64,000 nucleotides of DNA from Bradyrhizobium lablabi (GCF_018129385.1 NZ_JAFCLN010000004.1:424131-488130), one strand, 5' to 3'; positions 42,007-51,522 are shown, counted from the first letter of the stretch. Notes: generated from the sequence alone by a model not told the origin. Program-made: numbers and translations.

Positions 42007-42842
42007 CAGATCAGGGCGTAGCGGAAGAGGATGGCGAGTTTCGTGAGTTTTGTCACACGCACCGGTTCGCGCGGGGCGGCAAAACCCCGCGCCAGCAGCA
42101 ATTCGAGGATCGCGCGATAATATTTTCCCATGATGCGGGGCGCGCGCACGGCGCGGCGCGAATTGCGCGCCATGATCTCGTCGGCCTTGGCAAAATGCTG
42201 CCTTGCCCGCTCGGCGATCGGCTTGCAGACTTTCGGCAGCGCCCTGTCCGCAATCACCTTCTGCGGATCGTTGCCGGTGATGCCCGCGAGCAAAAGACCC
42301 TCGCGCGGCAGGTACAATCGGCCAAGACCTGCATCCTCGTCGAGGTCGCGCAGAATGTTGGTCAGTTGCAGCGCGCGGCCGAGATGATGCGCAAGCAGAA
42401 TGCCGTCCTCTTCGGGCAGGCCAAAGACCCGCACCGACAATCGGCCGACCGCGCTCGCCACCCGGTCGCAATACAGATCGAGCGTGGCCATGTCGGGCGC
42501 TCGGATATCCTGCGGCACATCCATTTCCATGCCGTCGACGATGGCCAGAAAATCCTCGCGCTTGAGACCGAAGGTCTTCACCGCGCTCACATAGTCCTTC
42601 AGCCGCGCGGGCGGACGGCCCTGATAGAGCGCATCGATATCGTCGCGCCATTGCTGGAGCGCAGCCAGCCGCTCCTCGCGCGGACCGTCTGAGTCGGCGA
42701 TATCGTCGACCTGCCGGCAGAAGCTGTAGATCTGGAACATCGCATCGCGCTGCGCGCGCGGCAGGATACGCATCGCGGCATAGAACGAGCTGCCGGACGC
42801 GGTCGATCCGTAATTTGCGTTGGCCGCCGCCTCCGCGCTCAT
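42006..42842 (-). CDS. hpnD: Presqualene diphosphate synthase HpnD
   Basis: A 278-residue trans-isoprenyl diphosphate synthase that condenses two farnesyl diphosphates to presqualene diphosphate. Both Asp-rich motifs are clear: RQVDDIADSD near residue 44 and NILRDLDEDAGLGRLYLP near residue 164. The start at 42842 overlaps the hpnC stop by 4 bp (ATGA), and the stop overlaps the hpnE start. The three-enzyme route HpnD-HpnC-HpnE replaces a single squalene synthase in most hopanoid bacteria. Confidence 0.93.
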   Translation of the reverse strand: MSAEAAANANYGSTASGSSFYAAMRILPRAQRDAMFQIYSFCRQVDDIADSDGPREERLAALQQWRDDIDALYQGRPPARLKDYVSAVKTFGLKREDFLAIVDGMEMDVPQDIRAPDMATLDLYCDRVASAVGRLSVRVFGLPEEDGILLAHHLGRALQLTNILRDLDEDAGLGRLYLPREGLLLAGITGNDPQKVIADRALPKVCKPIAERARQHFAKADEIMARNSRRAVRAPRIMGKYYRAILELLLARGFAAPREPVRVTKLTKLAILFRYALI

Positions 42843-43717
42843 GCCCCCGCCGCCGTTTTCGAGACAGGCTTGCGGCCCGCAGCGCGCCGCGCGATCTCGC
42901 CGAAGATGCCGCCGATGCTGTGCCCGAGCAATTCGAGCTTGCCGAGATGCACGCGCTCGCTCAGGGGATCGCGCACCCTGAGCATCGAGACGATCTTGTC
43001 GGCGAAGGCCTGGATCACCGAAATCTCGAGGCCGAGCCGGAAATCCCTGACCTCGCCTGCAAGCGACTTGCTTTCGTTCAGCAGCGTTTCGGTGCGCGCT
43101 GCCAGCCCATGCAGGCATTGCAGCAATTGCGGAGAGGATTTTGTCGCACCGAGTTGCTCGACCGAGGCGCCGCTCGCGGCGAGCGCATCGCGCGGCAAAT
43201 AGACGCGGTTGAGATTTTTGTAGTCCTTGGCGCAGTCCTGCAAATGGTTGTTGATCTGTAGCCCGGCGCACAGCGCATCGGATGCCGCCCAAGTCGAGGC
43301 GCTCTCGCCGTGGACGTCGAGCATGAAGCGGCCGACCGGCATCGCCGAGTAGCGGCAGTAATGAATCACCTCGTCCCAATTCTCGTAATGCAGCTTGGTC
43401 ACGTCCATCCGGAATGCGACCAGCACATCGAGCGCGTGGCGCGGCGGCATGGAACGCTCGGCCAGCGCATGGCGCAGCCTGACCGCTTCGGGCTGCGTGT
43501 CGCCCTTGCCCAGGAGTTCGGCCTCCAGCAGGTCGAGGATGCGCAGTTTCTCGTCGGGGGGAAGATCGGCGTGATCGGCAATATCGTCGGCGGTGCGGAC
43601 GAAATTGTAGAACGCAAGAATCAGCGCGCGATGACGCGGATGGATGATCCACGACGCGACCGGAAAGTTCTCGTCACGATGTGTCTTGCCCGATCGCAGG
43701 TCGCTCGCTGATGTCAT
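42839..43717 (-). CDS. hpnC: Hydroxysqualene synthase HpnC
   Basis: A 292-residue homologue of HpnD that turns presqualene diphosphate into hydroxysqualene. The first Asp-rich motif is VRTADDIADHADLPP; the second, NNHLQDCAKDYKNLNRVYLP, has a Cys and changed spacing of acids, as is usual for HpnC. The N-terminus KTHRDENFPVASWIIHPRHR is typical. It is the first gene of the operon hpnC-hpnD-hpnE-shc-hpnG. No strong ribosome site is seen before its ATG. Confidence 0.92.
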   Translation of the reverse strand: MTSASDLRSGKTHRDENFPVASWIIHPRHRALILAFYNFVRTADDIADHADLPPDEKLRILDLLEAELLGKGDTQPEAVRLRHALAERSMPPRHALDVLVAFRMDVTKLHYENWDEVIHYCRYSAMPVGRFMLDVHGESASTWAASDALCAGLQINNHLQDCAKDYKNLNRVYLPRDALAASGASVEQLGATKSSPQLLQCLHGLAARTETLLNESKSLAGEVRDFRLGLEISVIQAFADKIVSMLRVRDPLSERVHLGKLELLGHSIGGIFGEIARRAAGRKPVSKTAAGA

Positions 43718-43826
43718 TAACCGGCTACATTCACTGGCTCGGCGCGGGCTTTGGAACAGCCCGCGCGCGCATGGGACGCGCGCCCCATATAGGCGAATAC
43801 GCGGCCAAAACCAATGCTTTGCAGCA

Positions 43827-43851
43827 GCCCCCGGCGGCTTCGCCCGGGGGC
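43827..43851 (-). terminator. GC-rich hairpin between the Cys-rich gene and hpnC
   Basis: gcccccgg (43827-43834) pairs with ccgggggc (43844-43851) around a 9-base loop, just downstream of the Cys-rich gene on the minus strand. No T-tract follows, so termination is likely but not certain. Confidence 0.5.
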
Positions 43852-43862
43852 CAGCGAAAGGC

Positions 43863-44102
43863 TTATTGCCCGTGGCTCTTCAGCACCTGGTCGCAGGCCG
43901 CCGAAATATGCGCGCGGTTCTCCTTGAGGCAGGCGAGAATCACGAAATCGCCCTGGTCGATCACCTTGCGGCAATGGCGCTGGACGTCACGATTGCACGC
44001 GGCCTGTTCCTGGGCGGTGCCGGGGCGCCCCTGTATCTGCTGCTGGCCGAAGGCCGCAGTGGTGGACGACAGAAGTGCGAGAGCCAGTACAAACTTGCGC
44101 AT
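43863..44102 (-). CDS. Small secreted cysteine-rich-repeat protein
   Basis: A 79-residue exported protein. The signal peptide is RKFVLALALLSSTTAAFG, cleaved before QQQIQG. The mature part has four Cys in a pattern like the eukaryotic-type Cys-rich (GLG1/FGFR) repeat: ACNRDVQRHCRKV, then VILACLKENRAHISAACDQV. An in-frame ATG at 44114 would add four residues and is possible. It lies directly upstream of the hopanoid operon on the same strand, 145 bp away and separated by a hairpin. Function unknown; two disulfides are probable. Confidence 0.72.
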   Translation of the reverse strand: MRKFVLALALLSSTTAAFGQQQIQGRPGTAQEQAACNRDVQRHCRKVIDQGDFVILACLKENRAHISAACDQVLKSHGQ

Positions 44103-44474
44103 GTGTTCTTTCATTTCGACGAGAGGGAATCCGGAAAATCCCGAATGACGCTTTGCTGCTGCGGGGTGGATTCGTGGGTGGCGGGTCGCCGCGTATCGCG
44201 GCAACGAAGACAGCACAAGCCCGCCAAATGCGGCTAAATTAACGACACCTCAAAATATGCAATAACCATCTGACAAAACACACCAATTCGATTGTTCATT
44301 TTATTGAGAGTTGACTGTTGCGAGGCGATGCGGGTGAACGCTAGAAACTCGCCGGACCGGCACCATATGCCGGCGGTGACCGCAATTTGAACCTGACCTT
44401 ACGCGACAACACTAAATCATCGATGTGGCGAGACGCCGGACTGAAACCGGCGTCGATTTGATGGGAAACCTACC
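44103..44474. other. 372-bp divergent region with a leader hairpin
   Basis: AT-rich sequence at 44230-44310 (aaattaacgacacctcaaaa, then gattgttcattttattgag) probably holds promoters for both flanking secreted-protein genes. At 44432-44454 gacgccgg and ccggcgtc form a hairpin that ends 20 bp before the plus-strand ATG, so it is in the leader of that gene. No gene is seen. Confidence 0.5.
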
Positions 44475-44978
44475 ATGAAACTGTTTGGATCCGGCCTGTT
44501 TGGCCAGACTGTCACGGCTGCTGGCGTCGGCGCTGCGCTGCTTTTCGCGGTAACCGCCGGCCATGCCCAGTCGAGCGGGCCGTTCGCCGGATTTGACGGA
44601 AACTGGAGCGGTACCGGCACGGTTTCGCTTTCGAACGGCACCACCGAAAACATCCGCTGCCGGGCCGATTACAAGGTCAGTGCGAGCGGAATGGGTCTGA
44701 AGCAGAACCTGCATTGCGCCAGCGACAGCTACAAGTTCGACCTCTCCAGCGACGTCACCAGCCAGGGCGACCGCATCTCCGGCAACTGGAGCGAAAAGAG
44801 CCGCAATATCTTCGGCAATCTTCAGGGCACCGCCGGCGGCGGCCAGATCGACGTCTTCGTCGAGGCGGCCGGATTTGCAGCCAACCTCAACCTGCGCACC
44901 AGCGGCAACAAGCAGGTCGTGCTGATCGACTCCAAGGGCGAGATCCGCGGCGTCAAGATCACAATGACGAAGGGCTGA
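44475..44978 (+). CDS. Secreted protein of unknown function
   Basis: A 167-residue protein with a signal peptide (TVTAAGVGAALLFAVTAGHA, cleaved near residue 32). The mature region begins SGPFAGFDGNWSGTGTVSLS, has two Cys that may form a disulfide (IRCRADYKV and LHCASDSYKF), and is rich in beta-type alternation, ending EIRGVKITMTKG. This resembles lipocalin-like or heme-utilisation-type small barrels, but I cannot assign a family. It stands alone between the hopanoid locus and an MMPL transporter and ends at a terminator. Confidence 0.72.
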   Translation: MKLFGSGLFGQTVTAAGVGAALLFAVTAGHAQSSGPFAGFDGNWSGTGTVSLSNGTTENIRCRADYKVSASGMGLKQNLHCASDSYKFDLSSDVTSQGDRISGNWSEKSRNIFGNLQGTAGGGQIDVFVEAAGFAANLNLRTSGNKQVVLIDSKGEIRGVKITMTKG

Positions 44979-45010
44979 GAATCAGCACTCTCGCGCTGCT
45001 CGATTTGAAG

Positions 45011-45050
45011 AGCCCGTCGCGCACCCGATGCGCGGCGGGCTTTGCTTTTT
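45011..45050 (+). terminator. Rho-independent terminator
   Basis: agcccgtcgcgc (45011-45022) pairs with gcgcggcgggct (45030-45041), with one G-T pair and a 7-base loop, then ttgcttttt. It serves the secreted-protein gene and ends exactly at the stop of the convergent MMPL gene. Confidence 0.8.
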
Positions 45051-47426
45051 CTAGAATCCCTCCGCGGGCCTGCCGCGGATCTTTTCCCAGAAGTTGATCA
45101 ACCACATTGCGGTCGGCCGCAGGATGAAAAGGTCCGCCACCAGCGCTGCGACCATCGAGAAGGCGCTGAGCCAGCCGAACAGCCGCAACGACGGCAGGTC
45201 CGAGAACACGGTCACCACCAGGCCGCAGGCCAGCACCACCGTGGTCAGGATCAGCGCAGGGCCGACCAGCACGGTCGCGCGCTCGACCGCGAGTTCGGCG
45301 CTGACGCCGGGTTTGCGCTCGAGCCGCAGTCGGTTGAGGAAGTGAATCGTCGCCGACAGGCCAAGGCCGAACGACACCGTCAGCGCCACCACGCTGGCGA
45401 ATTGCAGCCCCTCCCCGAGCAGCCACAGCACGGTGCCCGACATCACCACCGGGAAGATGCCCGGCAGGATGCAGGAGAACATCACCACCACGGAGCGGAA
45501 TGCCAGGCCAATGAACACCGCCACCAGCAGGAATTCGATTGTCAGCCCGCGATTGAGCTTGTCGATCATGTTGGCGCTGTTGCGCGCGGCGATCGCCGAC
45601 AGGCCGGTGACCGCGATGTTGTAGCCCGGATTCTCGGCGCGCACCTTGTCGAGCGACTTGTCGAGCTTGTCGACCACGGGAAGGATTTCGCTGGAATCGA
45701 GGTCCGGCACGCGCCCCGACACCACCACCGCATCCTGCTCGGCCGAAATGAAGCGCCGCACCAGATGTTCGGGGATCACGCTGACATATTGCTTGAGCGT
45801 CGCCACGTCCGTGCTGCCGGCCTTTTCGGCCAGCCACCGCCGCAGTGTTTCCAGCGACCAGACATTGCCGACGCCGGCCGCCTTCTCCACGGTGGAGTGC
45901 ACCTCGGCGATCACCTTCAGCGTCTCCGGCGAATAGAGATCGGCGCCCTTGGGGAATTCGATCAGCACGTCGATCGGATTGGCGCCGGTCAGCTTGGCAT
46001 CGAGCCGTCCGCTCGCCGCCACCGCCTGCCGCTTGTCCGGCACCTGGTCGGCGAGGCGGTAGCGCGGCTCCAGGCTGCCATAGATGATGCCGAGACCGCC
46101 AACCACGATCAGTGCGAGCAGGCTGAACAGCCCGGGGCGGCTGACCATGCGCACGGCGATCCAGTAGCAGAAATTGCGCAGCATCTGCACGCCGGCATCC
46201 GCCGCCTGGAATTTAACCGCGAAAATCTTTTCGTTGCGCACCAGCAGCACGCCGAACGCCGGCACCAGCGAGAGCACCGCGATCAGCGCGATGATGGTGG
46301 CGGCAAGCCCGGCCTCGCCGAATTTCCGGATCAGGTCGGAATCGGAGAATTGCAGCGCGATGAAGGAGATGCCGGCGGTGCCATGCGTTAGCACGCAGGC
46401 CGGGCCGACCACCAGCACGGCGTTCTTGAACGCGGTGACCTTGTCCTGCCCCGCGATCAGCCGGTCGCGCGCCGCAAAGGTGAGCTGCATCGAGTCCGAG
46501 AAACTGATCACCATGATGAGCGGCGTCATCACGTTGAGGAACATGTTGAGGTTGAAGCCGGTCCAGCCGAGGATTCCGAGCGCCAGCAGGATCGCGATGA
46601 TCGGCGGAAACGCGGCGATCACCATGAACGATATCTTGCGGAAGAAGATGATCGCGATGATGCAGCCGGCCAGGATGCCGAGGATGTTGTAAGTCAGCCC
46701 GTCGCGCTTGACCGCGTTGCGGATTTCGAGCTGCATCACGGGAACGCCGGAGAGCTGCGCGTTCAGCCCGCTGCCGGCAAGATCGGTCGCCATGATCTTG
46801 CGCATCTCGCCGACCACCGTCCCCAGCTTGTTGCTGGAGACGACCTCGGGCTCCAGCGACAGCACGATCAGCGCCAGCGTGCCGTCTTCCGACAAGAGCT
46901 TGCCGCGGATGATCTCGTTGCTTTTGACCGTTTCGATGAACTTGTCGTAGGCGGCGCCCTCCGGCAGTTCCGATGGGAACAGCGCCGCCGGCAGCTTGCC
47001 GGGTTCGGGCGCCTGGCGCGCCGAGAACAGCGACACCAGACCGCGCACGCCCTCGACCAGTTGCAGGTCGGTGACCATGTCGCGCACCTTTTCCAGGTTC
47101 TCGCGCGCCAGCAGCGTCTTGCCCTCGACCACGACCAAAACGTCGAACTCGGTCGCCGGAAAACGCTTGGTTACCGCCTCATATTGCTTGAAGTCCTTGG
47201 AGTCGGAACGGAAGAGCTGGCTGAGCGAATCGTCGATTTTGATGCGCTCGATGCCGAACACCGCTCCGATCATCAGCGCCAGCAGGATGATGACGGAGAT
47301 GATCGGCGCCTTGACCGCGATCAGCCCCATCTTCTCGAGGCCGAAGGCGATGCTGGTTCCCTTCTGCGGCTCCTCGATCGCCTCGACGTGGACGTGACTT
47401 TCGGAGTCGGAGTTCTTGTCGAGCAT
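45051..47426 (-). CDS. MMPL-family RND transporter (HpnN-like paralogue)
   Basis: A 791-residue RND protein of the same broad type as HpnN. It has an N-terminal helix (VKAPIISVIILLALMIGAVF), a periplasmic domain, a helix bundle containing MTPLIMVISFSDSMQLTFAA, a second periplasmic domain and a last bundle with FASVVALTVSFGLGLSATIH. The acidic residues in these helices could form the proton path. Such proteins export lipids or other hydrophobic compounds. The location beside the hopanoid operon suggests a lipid cargo, possibly sterol- or hopanoid-like, but the cargo is not known. It is monocistronic. Confidence 0.83.
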   Translation of the reverse strand: MLDKNSDSESHVHVEAIEEPQKGTSIAFGLEKMGLIAVKAPIISVIILLALMIGAVFGIERIKIDDSLSQLFRSDSKDFKQYEAVTKRFPATEFDVLVVVEGKTLLARENLEKVRDMVTDLQLVEGVRGLVSLFSARQAPEPGKLPAALFPSELPEGAAYDKFIETVKSNEIIRGKLLSEDGTLALIVLSLEPEVVSSNKLGTVVGEMRKIMATDLAGSGLNAQLSGVPVMQLEIRNAVKRDGLTYNILGILAGCIIAIIFFRKISFMVIAAFPPIIAILLALGILGWTGFNLNMFLNVMTPLIMVISFSDSMQLTFAARDRLIAGQDKVTAFKNAVLVVGPACVLTHGTAGISFIALQFSDSDLIRKFGEAGLAATIIALIAVLSLVPAFGVLLVRNEKIFAVKFQAADAGVQMLRNFCYWIAVRMVSRPGLFSLLALIVVGGLGIIYGSLEPRYRLADQVPDKRQAVAASGRLDAKLTGANPIDVLIEFPKGADLYSPETLKVIAEVHSTVEKAAGVGNVWSLETLRRWLAEKAGSTDVATLKQYVSVIPEHLVRRFISAEQDAVVVSGRVPDLDSSEILPVVDKLDKSLDKVRAENPGYNIAVTGLSAIAARNSANMIDKLNRGLTIEFLLVAVFIGLAFRSVVVMFSCILPGIFPVVMSGTVLWLLGEGLQFASVVALTVSFGLGLSATIHFLNRLRLERKPGVSAELAVERATVLVGPALILTTVVLACGLVVTVFSDLPSLRLFGWLSAFSMVAALVADLFILRPTAMWLINFWEKIRGRPAEGF

Positions 47427-47626
47427 GCCCTGTCCGTTTGTTGAATCAGCTCAAATTGCTTGGGGTCGAGGGGCGCTCGATCGCCACGTCTGACCGGTGC
47501 TAGCCCTTGAAAATACGCGGATATTCAGCGCCGCCGTTTTACAGGGCTACCCCCCGTCTCGCAAGCGCAGCGACGGGAACAAAACCACGCGCCGCCGTCA
47601 AAATTGCACGTTAAGTGTCTGATTTG

Positions 47627-48397
47627 TCACACCGGTTTTGCAATGCGCTGAAGTGCTGCATCACCGCTTTCATCTTTTAGTGCAACGCCGGTGATCCTGC
47701 GGCCCAGGCCCTCGCGGATCAGCCAGGCGACCTTGAATGCGGCCTCTTCGCCCGAAAGTCCCGCAGCATGAATGTTGGAGACGCAATTGCGTTCCGCATC
47801 GGTGCGGCCGATCCTGGGCGCATAGGTCAGATAGGCACCGAGACTGTCCGGAGCGGAAAGGCCCGGGCGCTCGCCGATCAGCATGACCGTCATTCTGGCC
47901 GACACGATCTCGCCGATCTCATCGCCTAGCGCGACCCGCGCGCCGGAGGCGATCACAACGTGGCCGATCCCGATCCCCTCGCCTGCGAGGCCCGAAACGA
48001 GGTGGCGAACGAGCCCGACCGCATGGCTGTTGACCGCCGTGGGCGACAGGCCGTCGCCGATGACCAATGCAACGTCGCATCCGCCGCCACTGCTGTTCGC
48101 AAGCAGGCGCTGCGATGGCGCATCCAGCATGCGTCCGAGGTCGGGACGGCGAAGATAATCGCCCCGCGTCCGCGCCTGACTCGAGAGCGCCAGCGGCGAC
48201 AGACCGATCTCCTGCAAGCCGGCGATCAAGGCCTGCGTGTCAAAGCTCGCGTGAACCGCGTCGCGGGCCCGTGCGTGGTCGAGCGTGAAGGCAAGCAGCG
48301 CTTGCGTTGGAAGGCCGGCGCCGGCGCGGCCGAGGGCGACGCGCGCCGGCGTCAGGTTTCTGAGGTCGCCGATCGAACGCGGCGCCGGCGGTTTCAT
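47627..48397 (-). CDS. eutC: Ethanolamine ammonia-lyase small subunit
   Basis: A 256-residue subunit of the adenosylcobalamin-dependent enzyme that splits ethanolamine to acetaldehyde and ammonia. Family blocks: [59 protein letters not shown] and [20 protein letters not shown], which holds the conserved substrate/B12-contact residues. The ATG is 2 bp after the hpnP stop, so it is translated from the same message. eutB is upstream of hpnP. No other eut genes (reactivase, shell proteins) are in the window. Confidence 0.94.
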   Translation of the reverse strand: MKPPAPRSIGDLRNLTPARVALGRAGAGLPTQALLAFTLDHARARDAVHASFDTQALIAGLQEIGLSPLALSSQARTRGDYLRRPDLGRMLDAPSQRLLANSSGGGCDVALVIGDGLSPTAVNSHAVGLVRHLVSGLAGEGIGIGHVVIASGARVALGDEIGEIVSARMTVMLIGERPGLSAPDSLGAYLTYAPRIGRTDAERNCVSNIHAAGLSGEEAAFKVAWLIREGLGRRITGVALKDESGDAALQRIAKPV

Positions 48398-48399
48398 GC

Positions 48400-49986
48400 T
48401 TATTCTGCGGGAACGGCGGCCTCGCGCAGCCGGATCGAGTAGTTCGACGCATTCTGCTGGCCGCTGGTCGCATCGCGGGCGAATTCGATCAGATGATGCG
48501 CGATCATCGCCGAGCCGATCAGGCCCTCGATATCGCCGCGCCGCAGCCGGCCGAGTGCGAACTTCCAGAATACGCGCCTGTAATTGCCGAGTACGCCGAC
48601 CTTCCAGAAGATGTTACGCAGCATGATCAGGCCGCGCCGGATGCTCGGCCAGGTCTTCAATTCGGGCGCAACCGGCACCTTGATGCGATTGGTGTAGGTG
48701 TAGTCGCACTGGTACTGGTAGCGCTCGTACAGTTTTGCCGGCTCATAGGCGACCGCCATGGCGCGCCGCCAGGCGCTGACGACCTCGTCATACGGCATCA
48801 GGAAATCGACATTGGAGTCGCGGTTTTCGTCGTCGATAAGGCGCCCTTCCTTCTCCAGGCGGTCCCATAGCGGCGTCTTCGGCAGCGCCTGCAACAGATT
48901 GATGGTCAGGAGCGGAATGCGGGACTCGTCGACGAAGTTGAGCAGCGCATCCGCCGTGCCCGGCTTGTCGGTGTCGAGCCCCATGATGATGCCGCTCACC
49001 ACTTCCATGCCGTAGGAATTGATGGTGCGCACGCCCTCCAGGATCGGGACCATCATATTGTGGTCCTTGTGCATCGCCTTCAGGGCGTCCGGATCGGGCG
49101 TCTCGATGCCGCAGAACACGGTGACGAACAGCGCCTCTTTCATCAGCTCGAGGATTTCCGGCCGCTTGGCGATGTTGAGCGTGGCCTCGCAGGCCAGCCG
49201 CGTGACGTAGCCGGTGCGCTTCTGCCATTCGACCAGATGCGGCAGGAGATCCATCGCCGCCTTGCGGTTGCCGATGAAATTGTCGTCGACGAAATAGACC
49301 GTGTCGGTCATGCCGCATTCGCGCAGCTTGTCGAGCTCGGCCACGATCTGCTGCGGCGTCTTCAGCCGCGGGTTGCGGCCATAGAGGCCGGGGATGTCGC
49401 AGAATTCGCACTGATAGGGACAGCCGCTGGAATACTGGATGCTGCCGAGCAGATATTTCCGCGTCTCGGCCAGTTCGTAGGCGGGCAGCGGAAAGTCGCT
49501 CATGGCGACGCGGTCTTTGGTCCTGAGCACGATCTGCTGCTCCGGCCGCGACGGGTCGTCCGCCAGGCGCGCGATCAGCTCGTTGGTCGCATCGCCGAGT
49601 TCACCGACGTGAAGATAGTCGAAGGCCGGATAGTAATCCGGACAGGCGCTGACCGAAGGCCCTCCGATCGCGACCGCCAGATCGAATTGATGCGCGCGGC
49701 GGCAGATGTCGTTCATCTGCTGGCGCTGGATGTGCATGCCGCTGACGAACACCGCTTCCGCCCACTCGAAATCTTCTTTGGTCGCGGGCTTGATGTTTTC
49801 GTCGATGAAGCGCACCGGCCAGGTTTTCGGCAGATAGGCCGCGATCAGCAGCAGCCCCTGCGGCGGCATGAAGGCCTTGACGCCATCGGTCAACTGATAG
49901 GCGTATTCGAACGTACCGAACGAAGACGTATAGCGCGGAAAGACGCAAAGGATACGCCGGGCCGTCTCAATGCCTTCAACTCTCAT
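48400..49986 (-). CDS. hpnP: Hopanoid C-2 methylase HpnP (B12-binding radical SAM)
   Basis: A 528-residue enzyme with an N-terminal cobalamin-binding domain ([37 protein letters not shown]) and a radical SAM domain whose motif is C189-x3-C193-x2-C196 ([11 protein letters not shown]). The blocks [20 protein letters not shown] and [17 protein letters not shown] are typical of HpnP. It adds the C-2 methyl group that gives 2-methylhopanoids. The start at 49986 has GGGGGAAG upstream. The gene is placed between eutB and eutC, 2 bp before eutC and 153 bp after eutB. Identity over the wider B12 radical SAM family is by sequence feel plus the hopanoid context. Confidence 0.9.
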   Translation of the reverse strand: MRVEGIETARRILCVFPRYTSSFGTFEYAYQLTDGVKAFMPPQGLLLIAAYLPKTWPVRFIDENIKPATKEDFEWAEAVFVSGMHIQRQQMNDICRRAHQFDLAVAIGGPSVSACPDYYPAFDYLHVGELGDATNELIARLADDPSRPEQQIVLRTKDRVAMSDFPLPAYELAETRKYLLGSIQYSSGCPYQCEFCDIPGLYGRNPRLKTPQQIVAELDKLRECGMTDTVYFVDDNFIGNRKAAMDLLPHLVEWQKRTGYVTRLACEATLNIAKRPEILELMKEALFVTVFCGIETPDPDALKAMHKDHNMMVPILEGVRTINSYGMEVVSGIIMGLDTDKPGTADALLNFVDESRIPLLTINLLQALPKTPLWDRLEKEGRLIDDENRDSNVDFLMPYDEVVSAWRRAMAVAYEPAKLYERYQYQCDYTYTNRIKVPVAPELKTWPSIRRGLIMLRNIFWKVGVLGNYRRVFWKFALGRLRRGDIEGLIGSAMIAHHLIEFARDATSGQQNASNYSIRLREAAVPAE

Positions 49987-50139
49987 TCCAACTTCCCCCA
50001 AGCAATCCAGTAACTTGCCCGCGGTCTCTGGATTTAAGCACGAGCGCGAACGCGGGGCTACAGATTCCTCAAGACTTTGGCAGGTCAAATCAACTCCGGG
50101 CGAGCATGATGGTTGCCAAGAATTATTCTAGCGTGACCG

Positions 50140-51522
50140 TCAGGCGATCAGCCGTGAGGCAAAATCGGGAAGCTGGCCTGCATTGCCGGCAAGGCGAAAG
50201 TCGGTGCCGGAGAGGCCAACGCGCAGCAGCCAGTCGTCGAATTCCGGCGCCCGCTTCAGTCCAAAGAGATCGCGGACATAGAGCGCATCATGGAACGAGG
50301 TGGACTGGTAGTTCAGCATGACGTCGTCGGCGCCGGGCACCCCCATGATGAAAGTGACCCCCGCTGCCGCCAGCAGCGTCAGCAAATTGTCCATGTCGTC
50401 CTGGTCGGCCTCGGCATGGTTGGTGTAGCAGACGTCCACCCCGAGCGGCAGGCCGAGCAGTTTTCCGCAAAAATGGTCCTCAAGGCCCGCGCGAATGATT
50501 TCCTTGCCGTCATAGAGATATTCCGGACCGATGAAGCCGACCACGCTGTTGACCAGCAAGGGATCAAAGGCGCGGGCGACCGCATAGGCTCTGGCCTCGA
50601 GCGTCTGCTGGTCGACGCCGTGATGGGCGCCGGCCGACAGGGCCGAGCCCTGCCCGGTTTCGAAATACATGACGTTGCTGCCGACGGTGCCGCGCCGCAA
50701 CGACAGCCCCGCCTCACGCGCCTCCCTCAGCAGCGCCAGATCGACGCCGAAGCTGCGGTTGGCGGCCTGCGTCCCCGCGATCGACTGGAAGACCAGATCG
50801 ACCGGAAGCCCCTGCCCGATCAGCGCGAGCGTGGTCGTGACATGGGTGAGCACGCAGCCCTGGGTCGGAATCTGGAGGTGGCCGATGATGTCGTCGAGCA
50901 GCCGCACGAGGCCGCCGATCACAGCCGGATCGTCGCTCGCCGGATTGATGCCGATGCAGGCATCGCCCGCCCCCAGCAAGATCCCGTCGAGGATCGAGGC
51001 AGTGATGCCCTTGGCGTCATCGAAGGGGTGATTGGGTTGCAGGCGGACGCTCATCCGTCCCGGCAGGCCGATGGTGTTGCGAAATGAAGTCGTTACCCGG
51101 CACTTCTTCGCAACCCCGATCAGGTCCTGGTTGCGCATCAGCTTGGAGACGGCGGCCGCCATTTCCGGCGTGATGCCGCGCGCCACTGCCGCCAGCGCCG
51201 CGCCATCGGCGGCGTCCGACAGCAGCCAGTCACGGAATGCGCCGACCGTCAGGGAGGAGATGGCGGCAAAGGCAACGGCGTCATGGCCGTCGACGATCAG
51301 GCGAGTGACCTCGTCGTCCTCATAGGGGATCACGGCCTCGTTCAGAAATTGCTTGAGCGGCACGTCGGCCAGCGCCATCCGCGCGGCCACCATCTGTTCG
51401 GCACTCGCTGCCGCGATCCCGGCCAGCCGGTCGCCCGAGCGCGGCGGCGTCGCCTTGGCGAGCAGGTCGCCCAAATCATCGAAGACATAGGAGGTGGCGT
51501 CGATGATTTGGCGATAGACCAT
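50140..51522 (-). CDS. eutB: Ethanolamine ammonia-lyase large subunit
   Basis: A 460-residue TIM-barrel subunit that carries the ethanolamine site. Recognisable parts include EAVIPYEDDEVTRLIVDGHD, ARGITPEMAAAVSKLMRNQD, GLPGRMSVRLQPNHPFDD, GDACIGINPASDD and FETGQGSALSAGAHHGVDQQ. The late block GVDVCYTNHAEADQDDMDNL is also conserved. A GGAG site lies about 8 bp upstream of the ATG. It begins an apparent operon eutB-hpnP-eutC. No cobalamin riboswitch is seen upstream. Confidence 0.95.
   Translation of the reverse strand: MVYRQIIDATSYVFDDLGDLLAKATPPRSGDRLAGIAAASAEQMVAARMALADVPLKQFLNEAVIPYEDDEVTRLIVDGHDAVAFAAISSLTVGAFRDWLLSDAADGAALAAVARGITPEMAAAVSKLMRNQDLIGVAKKCRVTTSFRNTIGLPGRMSVRLQPNHPFDDAKGITASILDGILLGAGDACIGINPASDDPAVIGGLVRLLDDIIGHLQIPTQGCVLTHVTTTLALIGQGLPVDLVFQSIAGTQAANRSFGVDLALLREAREAGLSLRRGTVGSNVMYFETGQGSALSAGAHHGVDQQTLEARAYAVARAFDPLLVNSVVGFIGPEYLYDGKEIIRAGLEDHFCGKLLGLPLGVDVCYTNHAEADQDDMDNLLTLLAAAGVTFIMGVPGADDVMLNYQSTSFHDALYVRDLFGLKRAPEFDDWLLRVGLSGTDFRLAGNAGQLPDFASRLIA

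Noticed and set aside
42007..42651. N-terminal extension of hpnE into hpnD
   Set aside because: The extension is a shadow of hpnD; the FAD motif begins right after the ATG at 42006.
49987..50139. EcfG-type promoter before hpnP
   Set aside because: General stress control of hpnP is known in a relative, but I could not find a GGAAC-N17/19-CGTT pair with proper spacing here.
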